A stretch of DNA of 64,000 nt, from NCBI GenBank assembly GCA_006503535.1, contig QYRS01000003.1, forward strand, positions 496,001 to 560,000, in the 5' to 3' direction. Position 1 is the stretch's first letter; every line of letters begins with the position of its first letter. Origin of the DNA: Arthrinium phaeospermum. Taxonomy: Eukaryota; Ascomycota; Sordariomycetes; Amphisphaeriales; Apiosporaceae. Positions 35,876 through 47,538 of the stretch are shown here, piece after piece. The position numbers and the translations under genes are program-made. The notes below the pieces were generated by a model. It saw nothing but the letters and a program-made list of their open reading frames with translations, ran no database searches and had not been told where the DNA came from.

Positions 35876-37543
35876 ATGGCCAGCACCAGCGCTGCAGCCG
35901 GCCCGTCATCCACCATCCCCGCAGCAGCACCAGCGACACCGGGCCCGGCCTCTGCGGCGGCGGGCGTAACCACCAGATCCTCCGCCTCGGCGGCCATGGC
36001 GGCGCCCGGTCCGTCGAAATCCACCTCGCCGGGCGAGAGTACGGGTGCGACTGCGGCGAGTTCTTCCTCCTATTCTGCTTCTTCCCCTCTCTCGCCCCTC
36101 TCGCCGCGCACGTCCATGGCCCAGGCCATGGCGACGACCGTGACCGCCGCCGGCACCACCAGCATCCCGTCGCCTTCGTCCACGACCGGCGTCTTCCCCA
36201 GCCCGGGGCTGGCTTCGCCTTCTTTCCCGGCGTATGCCACGTCGTCGCCGGCGGCTTCGCGGGCGGGTGCGTCCACAGCCTTGTCGCAGCAGCAGCAGAC
36301 GCCGCGGTCGCATGCTGGTCCAGCACCACCACCCAGCAACAGTAGCAGCGTTGCCAACCAGAGTAGCCAAGCCGCAGGGAAAAGACCTGCCGGTAGCATC
36401 GCCATCTCTGCCAACACTGCCAACACCAACACCAGTAGCAACATGCCCCCACACCTCCACGCCCACCTCCCCTCCACCACAACCACCCTCCACATGACCG
36501 AAGCCCGCGACGCCCTCGTGGCCACCATGTCGAACCTCTTCGACACGGAGCTGCAGTCGCGCGCCACCCTCTTGCACGCCAACGCCTCGCAGCTCTCGCG
36601 GCAGGAGGCCGACGTCGCCAAAGCGACCGAGTCGCTCCGCAAGGAGAACGACAAGCTGGCGAAAGTGGCGCGCGACGCGGGGAGGCGCATCAAGGAGACG
36701 GGCAATGTGCAGAACTGGGCCGAGGTGCTGGAGCGGGATTTCCTGGTGCTGGAGGAGACGTTGCGGTTGGCGCGCGAGGGGGACGGGGAGAGTGAGGGGG
36801 GGTATACCAGTAGTAGTGGGGGGAGTTATTGGAGCGGGAGTGGGAGTGATGCCGGGAGTGATGCTGGTGGGACGACGAGGAGTCGGAGGGCGAGTGTGGA
36901 TAGGGGGCGGGAAGAAGGGGCCGCAGTCGCGGCAAAAGTGGCAGGGAAAGCGACGGCGGCTGCACCAGCGCCAGCACTTGAGGGCGAGGGCGGTTTGGTC
37001 GGGGCGGTGAATGAGATGGACATCGACGACGCCGTGGCTCCGGCAGCATCATCGTCAGCAGCGGGGAAGACAGTCGAGGACGTCGTAGTCCAAGAGGCCG
37101 GCAGCCGAGGCGATAGAGCGGATGACCAGCCCTCAGGGGCAATGGATGTAGACACCGACAACCCCCCAGGCGCCCCTGCGGCCGCCGCCACCACCCCTGG
37201 CCCTAGCAAAGACGCTGCCGGCCCGGGAGACGAAACGGGAGGACCCGACAACGGCCCCTTTTCCCCCGTCGACAACGCCATCGAGGCCAGCATCCGGGAG
37301 GCCATGGCGACGAGCATGCACGACGACACGAAGGCGGCCGTGGCGCGCTCCGAGACGACGCTCGAGGGCGGCTCGACGTCGAGCGTGCATAGGAAGGCCA
37401 AGGAGATGGCCGATTTCGACAAGATGGATCTGGACGTGTCCGAGAGGAGCTTTCCTTCGACGGGCCGGACCTTGTCCCGCGAGAGTGTCAGTGTCAGTGA
37501 CGTGGCAAGTGGTTCAGGGCCGCCTCCACCAGCGGCCACATAG
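35876..37543 (+). CDS. BLOC1S1: BLOC-1 subunit 1 (GCN5L1) domain protein with long disordered arms (555 aa)
   Basis: ATG 35876 sits in a strong ACCATGG context; the frame runs further upstream only without ATG. Residues about 205-300 form the conserved coiled-coil domain of BLOC1S1: ELQSRATLLHANASQLSRQE, then KLAKVARDAGRRIKETG and NVQNWAEVLERDFLVLEETL. In animals and yeast this small protein belongs to BLOC-1, acting in endosome-lysosome trafficking. Here it is flanked by a 200-residue Ser/Ala/Pro/Thr-rich N-terminal arm and a 255-residue C-terminal arm rich in Gly/Ser then acidic residues, with no known domain. The family is usually 120-200 residues, so this is unusually long. Repetitive codons in the arms suggest expansion by slippage. 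Confidence 0.88.
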   Translation: MASTSAAAGPSSTIPAAAPATPGPASAAAGVTTRSSASAAMAAPGPSKSTSPGESTGATAASSSSYSASSPLSPLSPRTSMAQAMATTVTAAGTTSIPSPSSTTGVFPSPGLASPSFPAYATSSPAASRAGASTALSQQQQTPRSHAGPAPPPSNSSSVANQSSQAAGKRPAGSIAISANTANTNTSSNMPPHLHAHLPSTTTTLHMTEARDALVATMSNLFDTELQSRATLLHANASQLSRQEADVAKATESLRKENDKLAKVARDAGRRIKETGNVQNWAEVLERDFLVLEETLRLAREGDGESEGGYTSSSGGSYWSGSGSDAGSDAGGTTRSRRASVDRGREEGAAVAAKVAGKATAAAPAPALEGEGGLVGAVNEMDIDDAVAPAASSSAAGKTVEDVVVQEAGSRGDRADDQPSGAMDVDTDNPPGAPAAAATTPGPSKDAAGPGDETGGPDNGPFSPVDNAIEASIREAMATSMHDDTKAAVARSETTLEGGSTSSVHRKAKEMADFDKMDLDVSERSFPSTGRTLSRESVSVSDVASGSGPPPPAAT

Positions 37544-37785
37544 GGAAACATCATACTTGCGAGGCACAGGGCGATATAGGAACACGGAGTATTTGGAATG
37601 AGTTAAAGGGTTTATATATTTTTTCATTGATTGAACGCCGGGATAATTTTATCTAGCATTCCTGATAACCCATTTGAACACCCGTCCCGTCTAAATTGCC
37701 TGGTTCTGGTGATGGCCACCACTGGTAATCATCGTGCGAATTGGCGGCAAGCGAAGCCGCTACCATATTCCATATAATATTCCAT

Positions 37786-38862
37786 TTACAGAAGGCCGGG
37801 GAGCATGACGAATCGCTTCTTCTTGTACTTGTCGCCAAACTCCTTGCGGTAGGCCCGCTCCTTGCCCTTGCCCCAGGTGAACATGTACATGGAGCCGACC
37901 GAGATGAAGAGGGCGACCGAGGGGGAGCGGCTGATGAGGATGACACCGATCCAGGCGAGGATCTCGTACATGTAGTTGGGGCTGGTCACCAGCTCGAAGC
38001 CCAGACCGCGGGGGATCTGCCTCTCGGTTCCGCCGGGGCTTCGCAGAGTGGACAGGTAGTAGTGGACGCGGAAGTTCATGAACTCGCCGAAGCAGTAGAG
38101 GGCCAGGCCCAGGGCGTCAATGGACAGGTTCTCGGCCTTGGCGGCGGGCGAGAAGGGGGCGTAGACCTCGAAGGCGGCCAGCAGACCGGCGACGGCCCAG
38201 TAGAAGAAGGAGTTGCGGAACACGTTGGCCACGGGCATGGTGCTGGCCGAGAACTTGTGGACAAAGGCCGTCTCGAACTCGCGCTTCAGGAAGTGCAGCA
38301 TGATGCAGGCAAAGGTGAGCTGCTGCGAGACCGACAGAGCGCCGCCGTTGTAGTTGGGCATCGGGACGTAGTTCTCGACGTACGGGTACAGGGCGGGGTA
38401 GACGTAGTGTCGCAGGCCGAGGAAGATGGGGTGGAAGAGCAGCGGCCCGAAGTACTCAATCAGGAAGACGGTACGCCATCCCAGCTGAGGACCCAGGTCC
38501 TTGACCAGGAGCTCGTCGAGCTTCAGGTCGCGCAGCAGGGCCTTGCGGTCCTTGAGGGTCTTGTTGGTGGTCGGGTCGAAGAGGCCAATGCGGTTGTGGT
38601 CGCTGATGCCGGCCTTGCTGGCGATGGCGATCTTGGCGTCCTCGACATTGGCGCTGTTGGGGAGGTCGAGAGAGGCGGGGAGTCTCTTGATGGCCTGTTT
38701 GCGGGCTGTTCTGATGTGAGCAAACTGCCTGCCAGAACACCAATGTCTATGCGTATCATGCGCAGGTCATGTATGCATATCATGCCTGTCATCCCAAACT
38801 AAAGGACTGTGGGAGGGGTGCTTACACCTATTGGTCAGCTTGACAGAGAGGTCGGCTGCCAT
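37786..38862 (-). CDS. tsc13: Very-long-chain enoyl-CoA reductase, Tsc13 family (319 aa)
   Basis: Two exons: a 35-nt first exon 38862-38828 and 38710-37786. The donor chosen is GTGTAA; an overlapping GTAAGC would create a stop. The protein begins with an approximately 90-residue ubiquitin-like region (KIAIASKAGISDHNRIGL ... TLKDRKALL) typical of Tsc13. It continues with a membrane part containing ETAFVHKFSASTMPVANVFR, which is the family signature, and a C-terminal steroid 5-alpha-reductase-type segment (GLGFELVTSPNYMYEILAW) with the conserved Asn-Tyr. It ends in a basic tail, as in other ER enzymes. It reduces trans-2-enoyl-CoA in fatty-acid elongation for sphingolipids and depends on NADPH. 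Confidence 0.94.
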
Positions 38863-39594
38863 ATTGAAGCTTTCGGGGTTGCGGGAGGGAACCTTATCGA
38901 CTTCTTGGGATGAAGGAAGATGGGAAAAGTTTCCCAAATACTCGGTGCAAGACTGACAACCACCAAGAGAGGATCAAAAAGACGAGACAAGGATTGTCAT
39001 TAAAGATCTACTCCAGTATTAGCTGGCTAGCTTGGCAGCTTGGTGCCTCTGAAATTGCACAAGCCGAGGGGAGATCCGTCAACTGTTGAGAAAAGTCCAA
39101 GTGGAGCTGCCAAAATCATTGGACTGAGAACATGACGTTATGTAATCAATTGATCTCACTCAATCTCCAAGTCCCGCCTGCTCAAGAGCAAATGCTAGAG
39201 CTTGAGCTCGGACGTTCCTGCAAGGATCATGCGGGTGGCTTACTAGACCCCAGTTGGTGCATCGTGACTTATCATACCAAACCATCTCGAGACTGAAGAC
39301 CATCTTGTACAAACATGACCTCTATGCCATCCATTATCAATACTACTATATCCTTGGATATATCGTACATACCGAACCAAGGGTCCGGGGAGTAATTATG
39401 GGAAAACGTGCGAAAACTGATACGTCTCTTTCTAGCTTTCTTTTCATCAACCAATGATCTCACTGTTAAAAGGTATGTATCTATTCCGTACCTACATACG
39501 ACACGTTATTTTGCTAGTCTAGCGCTGGTACTGTCTAGACTATTACGTGTGATGGGTAAGTTTTAACCCCTTAGTACGTAGTACGCTAGTTTTT
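38863..39594. other. Tsc13 promoter side and transition into the AT-rich block
   Basis: No gene is seen. Base composition turns AT-rich after about 39540. Confidence 0.5.
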
Positions 39595-41010
39595 AGCGTT
39601 TATATAAGTAAGTAAGGGTTATTTAAATAATTAATTAAAAGAAAGGTTAGAAATGGGCTGTTTTATTATTAAAATCGGATATTTAAATTGTTATACTTTT
39701 ATTATTAATTTATAAAGCGTTATAATAATAATTATACGGTTATATATAATAATATATTATAAAATATTATAAAATTATTATTATTTAATATATATTTTAT
39801 TAATATCGATAATATTTTAATATCGCTTCGGTATATTAGTAAGTAGTTTATAAAGTTATTTTTTTAATATAATATCTTAAACTTTTTTTATATAAGCTTT
39901 TAATTCGTGATATTTAAAGTTTTTATAAAAGTTATAATAATTTTCGATATAATTCTTTATTTAATTTTATACTATTTTAATAAGGTTAAAATCCGGGGAA
40001 TTCGCCGATTAAAGTATTATTATAATGTTTTAAATATCGAATTTTTATTAAATTATTATAGTTATATAAGTAAAGGCGTTATTTTATAAATATTAATTTT
40101 TTATTATTATTAATACGGTAAAGTCGGATTTAGTTATCGATAAAAAAAAATATATTATTAATAAGTAACCGATGATATAGTCCTTTATTCCTTTTTTTAA
40201 AAATATTTAAGTTTTTTATTAATAATATTAAAAAAGTAATTTTAAAATATTTAGCTTTACTTTTTCTTAAGCTTAGTATTAACGTAGTCCTCGTAATATT
40301 TTTTTCTAGGCTTTTTAATTATATATTATTAACAATATATATTAATTATTTAAATTTTATTAAATTAAAATATTTACTTTTATTATTTAAAAGTTTAATT
40401 TATATATTTTTAAATTTAAATAAAGCGTTTAAATTTAATCCTTTCGTTAATCGAAGGTTTTTTACGTGTAAATCGGCGGGAAAAGCTTAAGCGACGAAAG
40501 GAAGATCGAATTGCGTAAATATTAAAAATGCCGGTAAAGAGGTTTATTAAAAGTTTAAGGTAAGTTATAAATCGGTTAGTTTTTAATACAATAATAAACG
40601 TTTTTAACTTAAGTATTTAGTTATTAAAAAGAATAAGTAATTAGCCGGATTTAAAAGTAATAATAGGTTTTTTATCGATAATAGTATATATTTAATTAAA
40701 AGAGTAGCCGGTTTAAAATTTAATCTCTTCTCTCGATATATTTATATCGTAAAAGAAAATACGAATACGTCGCCGTTTATATTCGTTAAAATATAGTGTT
40801 CGAATACTTCGTCGGCGCGGTATCGTAATTAAATTAATAGGGAAAGAGTAAGAATTATATAATAAGAAAAGAAAAGGGCTTTATTACCGTTAAAAAATAA
40901 ATAATAAATTCGAAGGAATAAAAATCGTTAAAAAGTATAAAAAATAATTAAATTAATAATATAGTAATAGCTATATATCAAAAAATAAATATATTATATA
41001 AAAACTAATA
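39595..41010. repeat. AT-rich block with RIP-like signature (decayed repeat)
   Basis: About 1.4 kb is overwhelmingly A and T while neighbouring sequence is of normal composition. In the 300 bases 40081-40380 I count one CA and one TG but six CG. Loss of CA/TG with survival of CG is what repeat-induced point mutation leaves, since it converts C to T mainly in CpA. No open frame, terminal inverted repeat or recognisable transposon domain remains, so the original element cannot be named. Borders are set by eye to within about 50 bases. Such islands are often heterochromatic and DNA-methylated in Pezizomycotina. Confidence 0.85.
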
Positions 41011-42013
41011 TATAGTACTTGCCAAGGTGATAAAACTTAAGCCTAATACCAAGTATATGTGCCATATGGTCACGTCTTTCGCGTTACGTCCTAGGCTGGC
41101 ACACTCATAAACCTCCTTGGTTTAGACTTGGGACACCATCTCTATGTTCCCATCGTGATGCTGCACAACACACACACACCCCTAATCCGGTTCGCAACCA
41201 TCTCTTCTTTAAGCGCTTCCTACTTGTCAGCTGACCAGGCTGTCATCGAAACATGCACACCAATTCCGATCATGTCCATCCATAGCGATCCTCTTTCAGC
41301 TCTATGTCTCAGCTTGGACCTTTAATTGCTTATCTGAAAGACTACCTTGCCTCTCTGATTGGGTGTACAACACCGACGGGCGGATCGCGATACGAGCCGC
41401 GTTGCTTTTGGGACATGGAGCGGGCCATGCCTATCACATTCCTTCCGCAATTAGTCGACCAAGATATGTTCGGCCTAGTGAGTGCTCAGTCGAGCCCTTC
41501 TGCTAGGTATTGTCTTATAGCGGACGCCGAAGGAGGCAAATCAGAAGGCATGCTACGCCACCAGCATGATCTCTATCGTAAGGTTCCTGAACGCCTCGCA
41601 GTGATGAACATGATCATGCCCCCGAACAGGAAGCTGGGACTTTGGGGCTCAAGGAGCGTCAGCTGCGCCGCCATCAAGGTGTGACTTCTATGGAGGCTAG
41701 AAGTCAAGCCCCCTCTCCGAGAGCCTTACCGTGCCACCCAGCCGACAGGAAACAGGTTTGTTTATCAGAAACAGTTTGGGCTGATCACTCACTTCATCCC
41801 TGGAAATCGGTTTACTCTTTCACTTCATATATGCATGAACTTGACTGTGCTGAGTTTAAGTCAGCAAACGTAGCAGCCTTTTACTAAAACACTGCAACGC
41901 CTTTCACACCCTCAATTCTATATTTCCACAAATCCAACTGCTGCATAATCTGGTGAAACTACTTCCTGTGTTCCTCTCTGTGCGGTGCTGTTCTCTCCCG
42001 ATCGATAGCTACA
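41011..42013. other. Ppo promoter region; weak ORF only
   Basis: A 126-codon ATG frame at 41304-41684 has no recognisable content or intron support. The region otherwise serves as upstream sequence of the oxygenase gene, close to the RIP-like block. Confidence 0.45.
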
Positions 42014-45000
42014 ATGGGCAGTCACGATCATGGCATCTTGGATTCCCTCCAGAAATTCGGCCACTTGCTGCAATCAGCGGCTCGTCCGCTGCCGACCCAG
42101 ACAGGCGATGGGACCTATCTCGAAAAGGAACCGCACAGTAACATTCTCGAGGACCTGGCATCGCTGAACATATCCGATGTGAACACACTAATTGAGCTCT
42201 TGGAGAAGGGCATCTCTGGCAACAAACTGATCGATGACCGCACCATGTTCACGGAGCATCTCATTACCTTGGCCTCGAAACTCCCGCCGGAATCTGCTAA
42301 CAGAGCAAAGCTCTCCAATGCGTTCACCCTGGAGATATGGAACAGCCTTGACCATCCGCCCGCGTGCGGACTTGGCGACCGATACAACTACCGCCAAGCT
42401 GACGGTTCGTACGTATAAGCGTTGATGACGTCTTGGCACGGTTGCGTAAGTGTATAGTTGACGCCTTCTAGGTACAACAACATCCATCTTCCAGATCTGG
42501 GCAAGGCAGGGACGCCATACGCCCGTTCTGTCCAGCCCAAGATGATCCGCCCGGCATCTCAGCCAGACCCGGGCCTGATATTTGACACCATCATGAGCCG
42601 TGAGAATGGCGGGTTCAAGCCCCATCCGAACAGCATCTCCAGCATGCTCTTCTACCTCGCGACCTTGATCATCCATGATTGCTTCCACACTAGCAGGGAA
42701 GATCCCTCGATCTCTCAGACGTCCTCCTACCTGGATCTGTCGCCGCTGTACGGCGTAAACCAGGAGGAACAGAACCAGATGCGTACCTTCAAGAATGGTT
42801 TCATCAAGCCCGACTCGTTTTCAGATAAGCGAATCCTCGGCTTTCCTCCCGGTGTCAGTTGTCTTCTCATAATGTTCAACCGGTTCCACAACTATGTGGC
42901 CACGAACTTGGCCTTGATCAACGAGAACGGCCGCTTCAATGCCCCGGCCGGCTCGCTCCAGGATGACAAGAAAAAGGCTGCGCACTCGAAGCGGGATAAT
43001 GACCTGTTCCAGACAGCCCGCCTCGTCACATGTGGTCTCTACTTCAACATCGTCTTGAGAGACTACGTGCGCACCATCCTCAACCTGAACAGGACCGACT
43101 CGAACTGGTGGATCGATCCGCGTGCCGACGTTGGTGACCGGGGCAAGTCGATGGCGACGGGAAACCAGTGCAGTTTCGAGTTCAACCTCATCTACGTCTG
43201 GCACTCGGCCATATCGCAGCGGGACGAGAAATGGACCCAGAACCTGTACGAGAAGCTCCTTGGTAAGGACTACGATAAGGCCACGGAAATAGAGCTACTC
43301 GCCGCACTGTCGCGTTGGGAAGCGGTTATCCCCAAGGACCCCCAGCTGCGGACCTTTGAGAACCTGCAGAGGCAAGCAAACGGCACGTTCAACGACGACG
43401 ACCTCGTCAAGATCCTGACGGAAAGTATCGAGGACCTGGCGGGGGCCTTTGGCGCGAACAACGTCCCGCCCATCCTGCGGGCCGTCGAGGTCCTCGTCAT
43501 GAACCGGTCCCGCAAATGGCACGCCGCGTCCCTCAACGAGTTCCGGACCTTCTTCGGGCTCAAGCCGCACGCGACGTTCGAGGAGGTCAACTCGGACCCG
43601 GTCGTGGCCAACCACCTCAAGGCCCTCTACGAGCACCCGGACTACGTGGAGCTGTACCCGGGCGTCGTGGTGGAGGAGAGCAAGCCGGTGATGAAGCCGG
43701 GCTCCGGGCTGTGCCCCGGGTACACCATCAGCCGCACCATCCTGTCCGACGCCATCACGCTGGTGCGGGGCGACCGCCACTACACCCTCAACTACCACGC
43801 GGGCAACCTGACCAACTGGGGCATCAAGGAGGTCGAGGCCGACCCCTCTTTCGAGGAGGGCATCGTCTTCTACAAGCTCTTCCTCCGCGCCTTCCCGCAC
43901 CACTTCGCGTATAACAGCGTCTACGCCCACTACCCCATGACCATCCCCTCGGAGAACGCCAAGATCCTCGCGGCGCTCGGCCGCGTCGGCGACTACTCCT
44001 TCGCCCGCCCGGCGCGGCAGGCCCCCATCGTCGTCATCAAGACCTTTCAGGGCGTCGACCACGCGCTCGCCAACCGGGCCCTGCGCGTCGAGCCCTGGAG
44101 GCCCGGCTTCGTCGTCCTGGGCGGCGCCGACGGGGCCAAGGCCTGCCTTGCGGGCGACGGGGACTTCTTCGCGGGCCAGCGGGCCAACTTGGGCCACTGT
44201 ATGTACCCCCAGAAATGGGAGGGCGGCGTGCGGCGGTTCTACGCCAAGACGATACAAGAACTGCTGACCCGCTGGTCCTCGCCCGTCGGGCCCTCCCCTG
44301 GTAGTACTAAGAGCCAGGGCGTTGTGACAAAAACGCGGCAGGTCGACATCGTCCGCGACATCGGCACGCTGGCCAACGTCCACTTCGCCGCGCAGTTCTG
44401 GTCGCTGCCCCTCAAGACCGCGGAGCGGCCGCACGGCGTCTTCAGCGAGCACGAGCTGCGCGACGTGCTGACGCTCCTGTTCACCGTCGTCTTCTTCGCG
44501 GCGGCGGACCCGGCGCGGCAGATGGCGCTCTACGCGGCGGCGAAACCCATCAGCGAGGCCATGGGCCGCATCATGGAGGCCGAGGTGCGCGCGGCGGGGG
44601 AGAGCAAGCTGTTGGGCGACCTGGTCGCCCAGGTGAACGGGCAGGACGAGGTCGACATGAAGGAGTACGGGGTCCATGTGCTGCGCAAGCTGTTTGAGCG
44701 CTGCGGTGGTAATGCGCGCGAGGCGGTTTATGCGCATGTCCTGACGGCGGCGGCGCCGATGGTTACGCTGAACAGCAGCATTTTTGCGCAGGCGCTGGAT
44801 TATTACCTTGGCGAGGGCGCTGAGCATTGGCCGAAGATCCAAGAGGTAAGCAGTCAGAATCCGCCTTCCAGGACAACGTGCTGCGACAACATTTGCTAAC
44901 CTGTAACCCCCTTTTCCCACCACCAGATCGCCCGACAGGACACCCCCGAATCCGACGAGCTCCTCATCCGCTACGCCCTCGAAGGCGTGCGCCTCAACGG

Positions 45001-45445
45001 CTCCAACTCGGTGCTGCGGCACGCGCACACGGACACGACGATCCAGGAAGGGCTAGGCGGCGTCGGGGTGCGGCAGCCGCCGCCGACGCGGCTCGCGGCG
45101 GGGGCGACGGTGCTGGTCAGCTTCGACGAGCTGGCCCGGGACCCGTCGCGGTACCCGGACCCCCACACCGTGCGACTCGACCGCGACCTCGAGAAGGGGT
45201 ACCGGTTCTACGGGCACGGCGCCCACACCTGTCTGGGCGAGCCCATGAGCCGCGTCTCGCAGGGTGTGCTGCTCCGGGCCGCGGGGCGGTTGAGGAATCT
45301 GCGTCGGGCGCCGGGGTCGCAGGGTCGGTTGAAGATGGTGGTGCCGCCCGGGGCCCCAGGGGGGCTGGGGAAGATGTACATGGATGAGTTGCAGAGTATG
45401 TATTCGCCGTTCCCGACGACGATGAAGGTGCTGTACGACGAGTAG
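42014..45445 (+). CDS. ppo: Psi-producing fatty-acid oxygenase (dioxygenase-P450 fusion) (1095 aa)
   Basis: Three exons, 42014-42408, 42472-44845 and 44927-45445. The N-terminal haem peroxidase-like dioxygenase domain shows the distal His200 (IIHDCFHT), the radical Tyr373 and the proximal His376 in LIYVWHS; these match His202, Tyr374 and His377 of Aspergillus PpoA closely. PpoA-type proteins usually have Arg in YRWH; here it is Val. The C-terminal P450-like domain has ExxR (Glu942/Arg945) and the haem-ligand Cys1025 in GHGAHTCLGEP, so the second activity is probably intact, unlike in PpoC-type enzymes. Expected products are 8-hydroperoxides of linoleate rearranged to diols (oxylipins that balance sexual and asexual sporulation). 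Product specificity cannot be deduced. It is convergent with the SDR gene. Confidence 0.93.
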
Positions 45446-45727
45446 GTCGTTTGAGGCTAGGGATACATATTCGTTACATGTAGGTCTTTTGAGTGGCTCG
45501 GCTGGTTCGGATTACATGTCGGCAGGGATGAGGTATATGTAAGTATCTTAATCTTAGGTAGCTTGTTTCCGTCCACAGCACTTTACCATTGGCATTGCAT
45601 ATTCCCCTTGGTTTGAATTTGTGTCATTATTCACTGTGGCCTATCCATCACGCAAACTCATCAGCGATGCATCGAACCTTTCGTACATCATTAGCGACTG
45701 CCTGCCTCCCCCACGAGGGCCCGTCCC

Positions 45728-46747
45728 TCAAAACTTCTCGACATAAGGTCTCAGATCCAACTCCTGAGTAAACGCCGAACGGGGCTGCGTATGAAGATGC
45801 CAGTAACTCTCGGCGATCTATACCCCCCAAACAGAATTAGTCCACAATTACCTAGCCGAACAGCAATTCCTCGATAAATAAAATTAAATCACTACTCACC
45901 GCATCAGGATCCAGCTTCCCGCCCTCGACCCCGTCGTTGACGTTGTACCCCTTGGTCCGGGGGATGTCAATCACGCCGTCGATGACGGCGTGGGCGACGT
46001 GGACGCCCCGGGGCCCGAACTCGCGCGCGAGCGACTGCCCGAGCGCCCGCCGCGCCGTCATGCCGGCCGCGAAGCCGGCGCAGTTGGCCGCCCCGCGCAG
46101 TGAGGCCGTGGCGCCCGTGATGAGGAGCGTGGGTGGGTGCGGGGGCGTGTTGGTTGCGCTCTCGAGGAGGAGGGGGATGGTTTGCTGGGCGAAGAGGAAG
46201 AGGCCTCGTCTAGCCATCGCAAGTTAGTCGATTTACAGTATCTTCCCTTTCCAAGAATGATGTGTCCAAGAATGGAAACAGAGATGAGTCCCAAGAGAAG
46301 AACTCACGCATTCCCCGCCACGCTCGAATCAAAGTCCTCGACCTTGGTCTCGAGGAACGGCGCCCGCCTGAAGTTGGCGCCCACGTTGTAGACGGCGGCG
46401 GCGAGCCGGTGGCCCGGCAGCAGCTCGTCGCGGACGCGGGCAAAGGCCGCCCGCAAGGAGGCCGGGTCCGCGGCGTCGGCGTCGACGCCCACGGCCGTCC
46501 CGCCCGACGCGTTGATGCCGTCCACGGCGTCCTGGTACGAGGCCGGGCTGCGGGCCATGAGGACGACGGGGTAGGCTTGGGCGAAGCGGCGGGCGGCGGC
46601 GGTGCCTGGGGTTGGGGTTGTGCCGTGTTAGTAAGTGTGTGGTAGTGTGGAGATGCGGAGGGGTGATGATGGGGGTGGGGGTGGGGGATGCGGCGTACCT
46701 GTGCCTGTGCCGGCGCCGATGACGATGGCGTAGAATTTGGAGGCCAT
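45728..46747 (-). CDS. Short-chain dehydrogenase/reductase (248 aa)
   Basis: Four exons join in frame: 46747-46699, 46605-46308, 46209-45900 and 45817-45728. The N-terminal nucleotide-binding turn is GAGTGTGTAA at about 11-20, followed by ARRFAQAYPVVLMARS and a DADAAD segment. A VYNVGANFRRAP stretch replaces the usual NNAG. LLITGATASLRG is in the Ser position, but the classical YxxxK is not obvious; FAAGMTARRALGQSLARE stands where it would be. The ending IAESYWHLHTQPRSAFTQEL is a well-known tail of one fungal SDR subfamily. The missing Tyr-Lys means oxidoreductase activity is uncertain, and substrates are unknown. It ends 283 bp from the Ppo gene in convergent orientation. Confidence 0.85.
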
Positions 46748-47538
46748 TCTGGGTTGATGGGTTCAAGTCAAGTTTGGTTCAAATCAGTGACGGAGATGTT
46801 GTCGAGATAAGAGTTTATTGAGATATCTTCTCTATTCAACCAAGTACAATCACCACGAGCAAGTCTTGTCTATTTATATCGTGACATCCCGGCATTTGCA
46901 AGGGAGGGGCAGCGGGAGAGTTCTTACAAATCAAGCATGACGTGTTGCTGCGATAGGCCAGATCGCGTAGTAATCCAAAGCATCAATTGCGACATCTCCA
47001 ACCAGTCGCCTAGCAATGCATTCTATGCAAGCCGAATTGGCAAGGGTGATTAGTGATACGAACAACATGCGGAGTTCGTTCTAGCAATCTTGGGGACATG
47101 GAAGTGCTTTCAGAGCATTCCCCCCTTTCCGCCACGGGACAGGTACAAGAGTCGGCCCCACAACCAAATTCCGGGTGCCCTGAGAAACACCTCCAGGCAC
47201 TGCACATTTGATAAAATATAGGGGGATAAACGAAATGCTACGGATAGTGGAATAACTCAAATTTTCCTTTCTTTCGAAAATGACTTTGGTGCCTCCAAGG
47301 ACTGTGCAGAACTTGCTCTTTGCAACCATCTCTGATGGCAACTTAGTTTGGGGGCAGAGCATCAACGCAATGGGATGTCACGGAGATCAGTTTTCAATCG
47401 GAGATGGGTTGCCCAACCAATGTCATATAAGAGATTGAAGATCTCTCTAGGCGTTCTCAGGTTTTCATAGTATAGGCATATCCAAAATACTCACAAAATA
47501 CTCGGCCGTTTTGCATCCACATTCACTCACCCGACAAG
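46748..47538. other. Divergent intergenic region, no supported gene
   Basis: Promoters of the SDR gene and of the membrane-protein gene. No coding region is seen. Confidence 0.5.

Noticed and set aside
37741..38802. 353-codon plus frame opposite tsc13
   Set aside because: It is the complement of the Tsc13 exon, whose protein is clearly conserved.
39907..40089. 60-codon ATG frame in the AT-rich block
   Set aside because: It is composed of Ile/Leu/Tyr/Asn/Lys codons expected from AT-rich noise; RIP-like decay makes coding unlikely.
43295..45028. 577-codon minus-strand frame opposite the Ppo gene
   Set aside because: It is a shadow of the GC-rich oxygenase exon; the amino-acid composition is unnatural (Arg/Gly/Val-rich) and no domain is visible.
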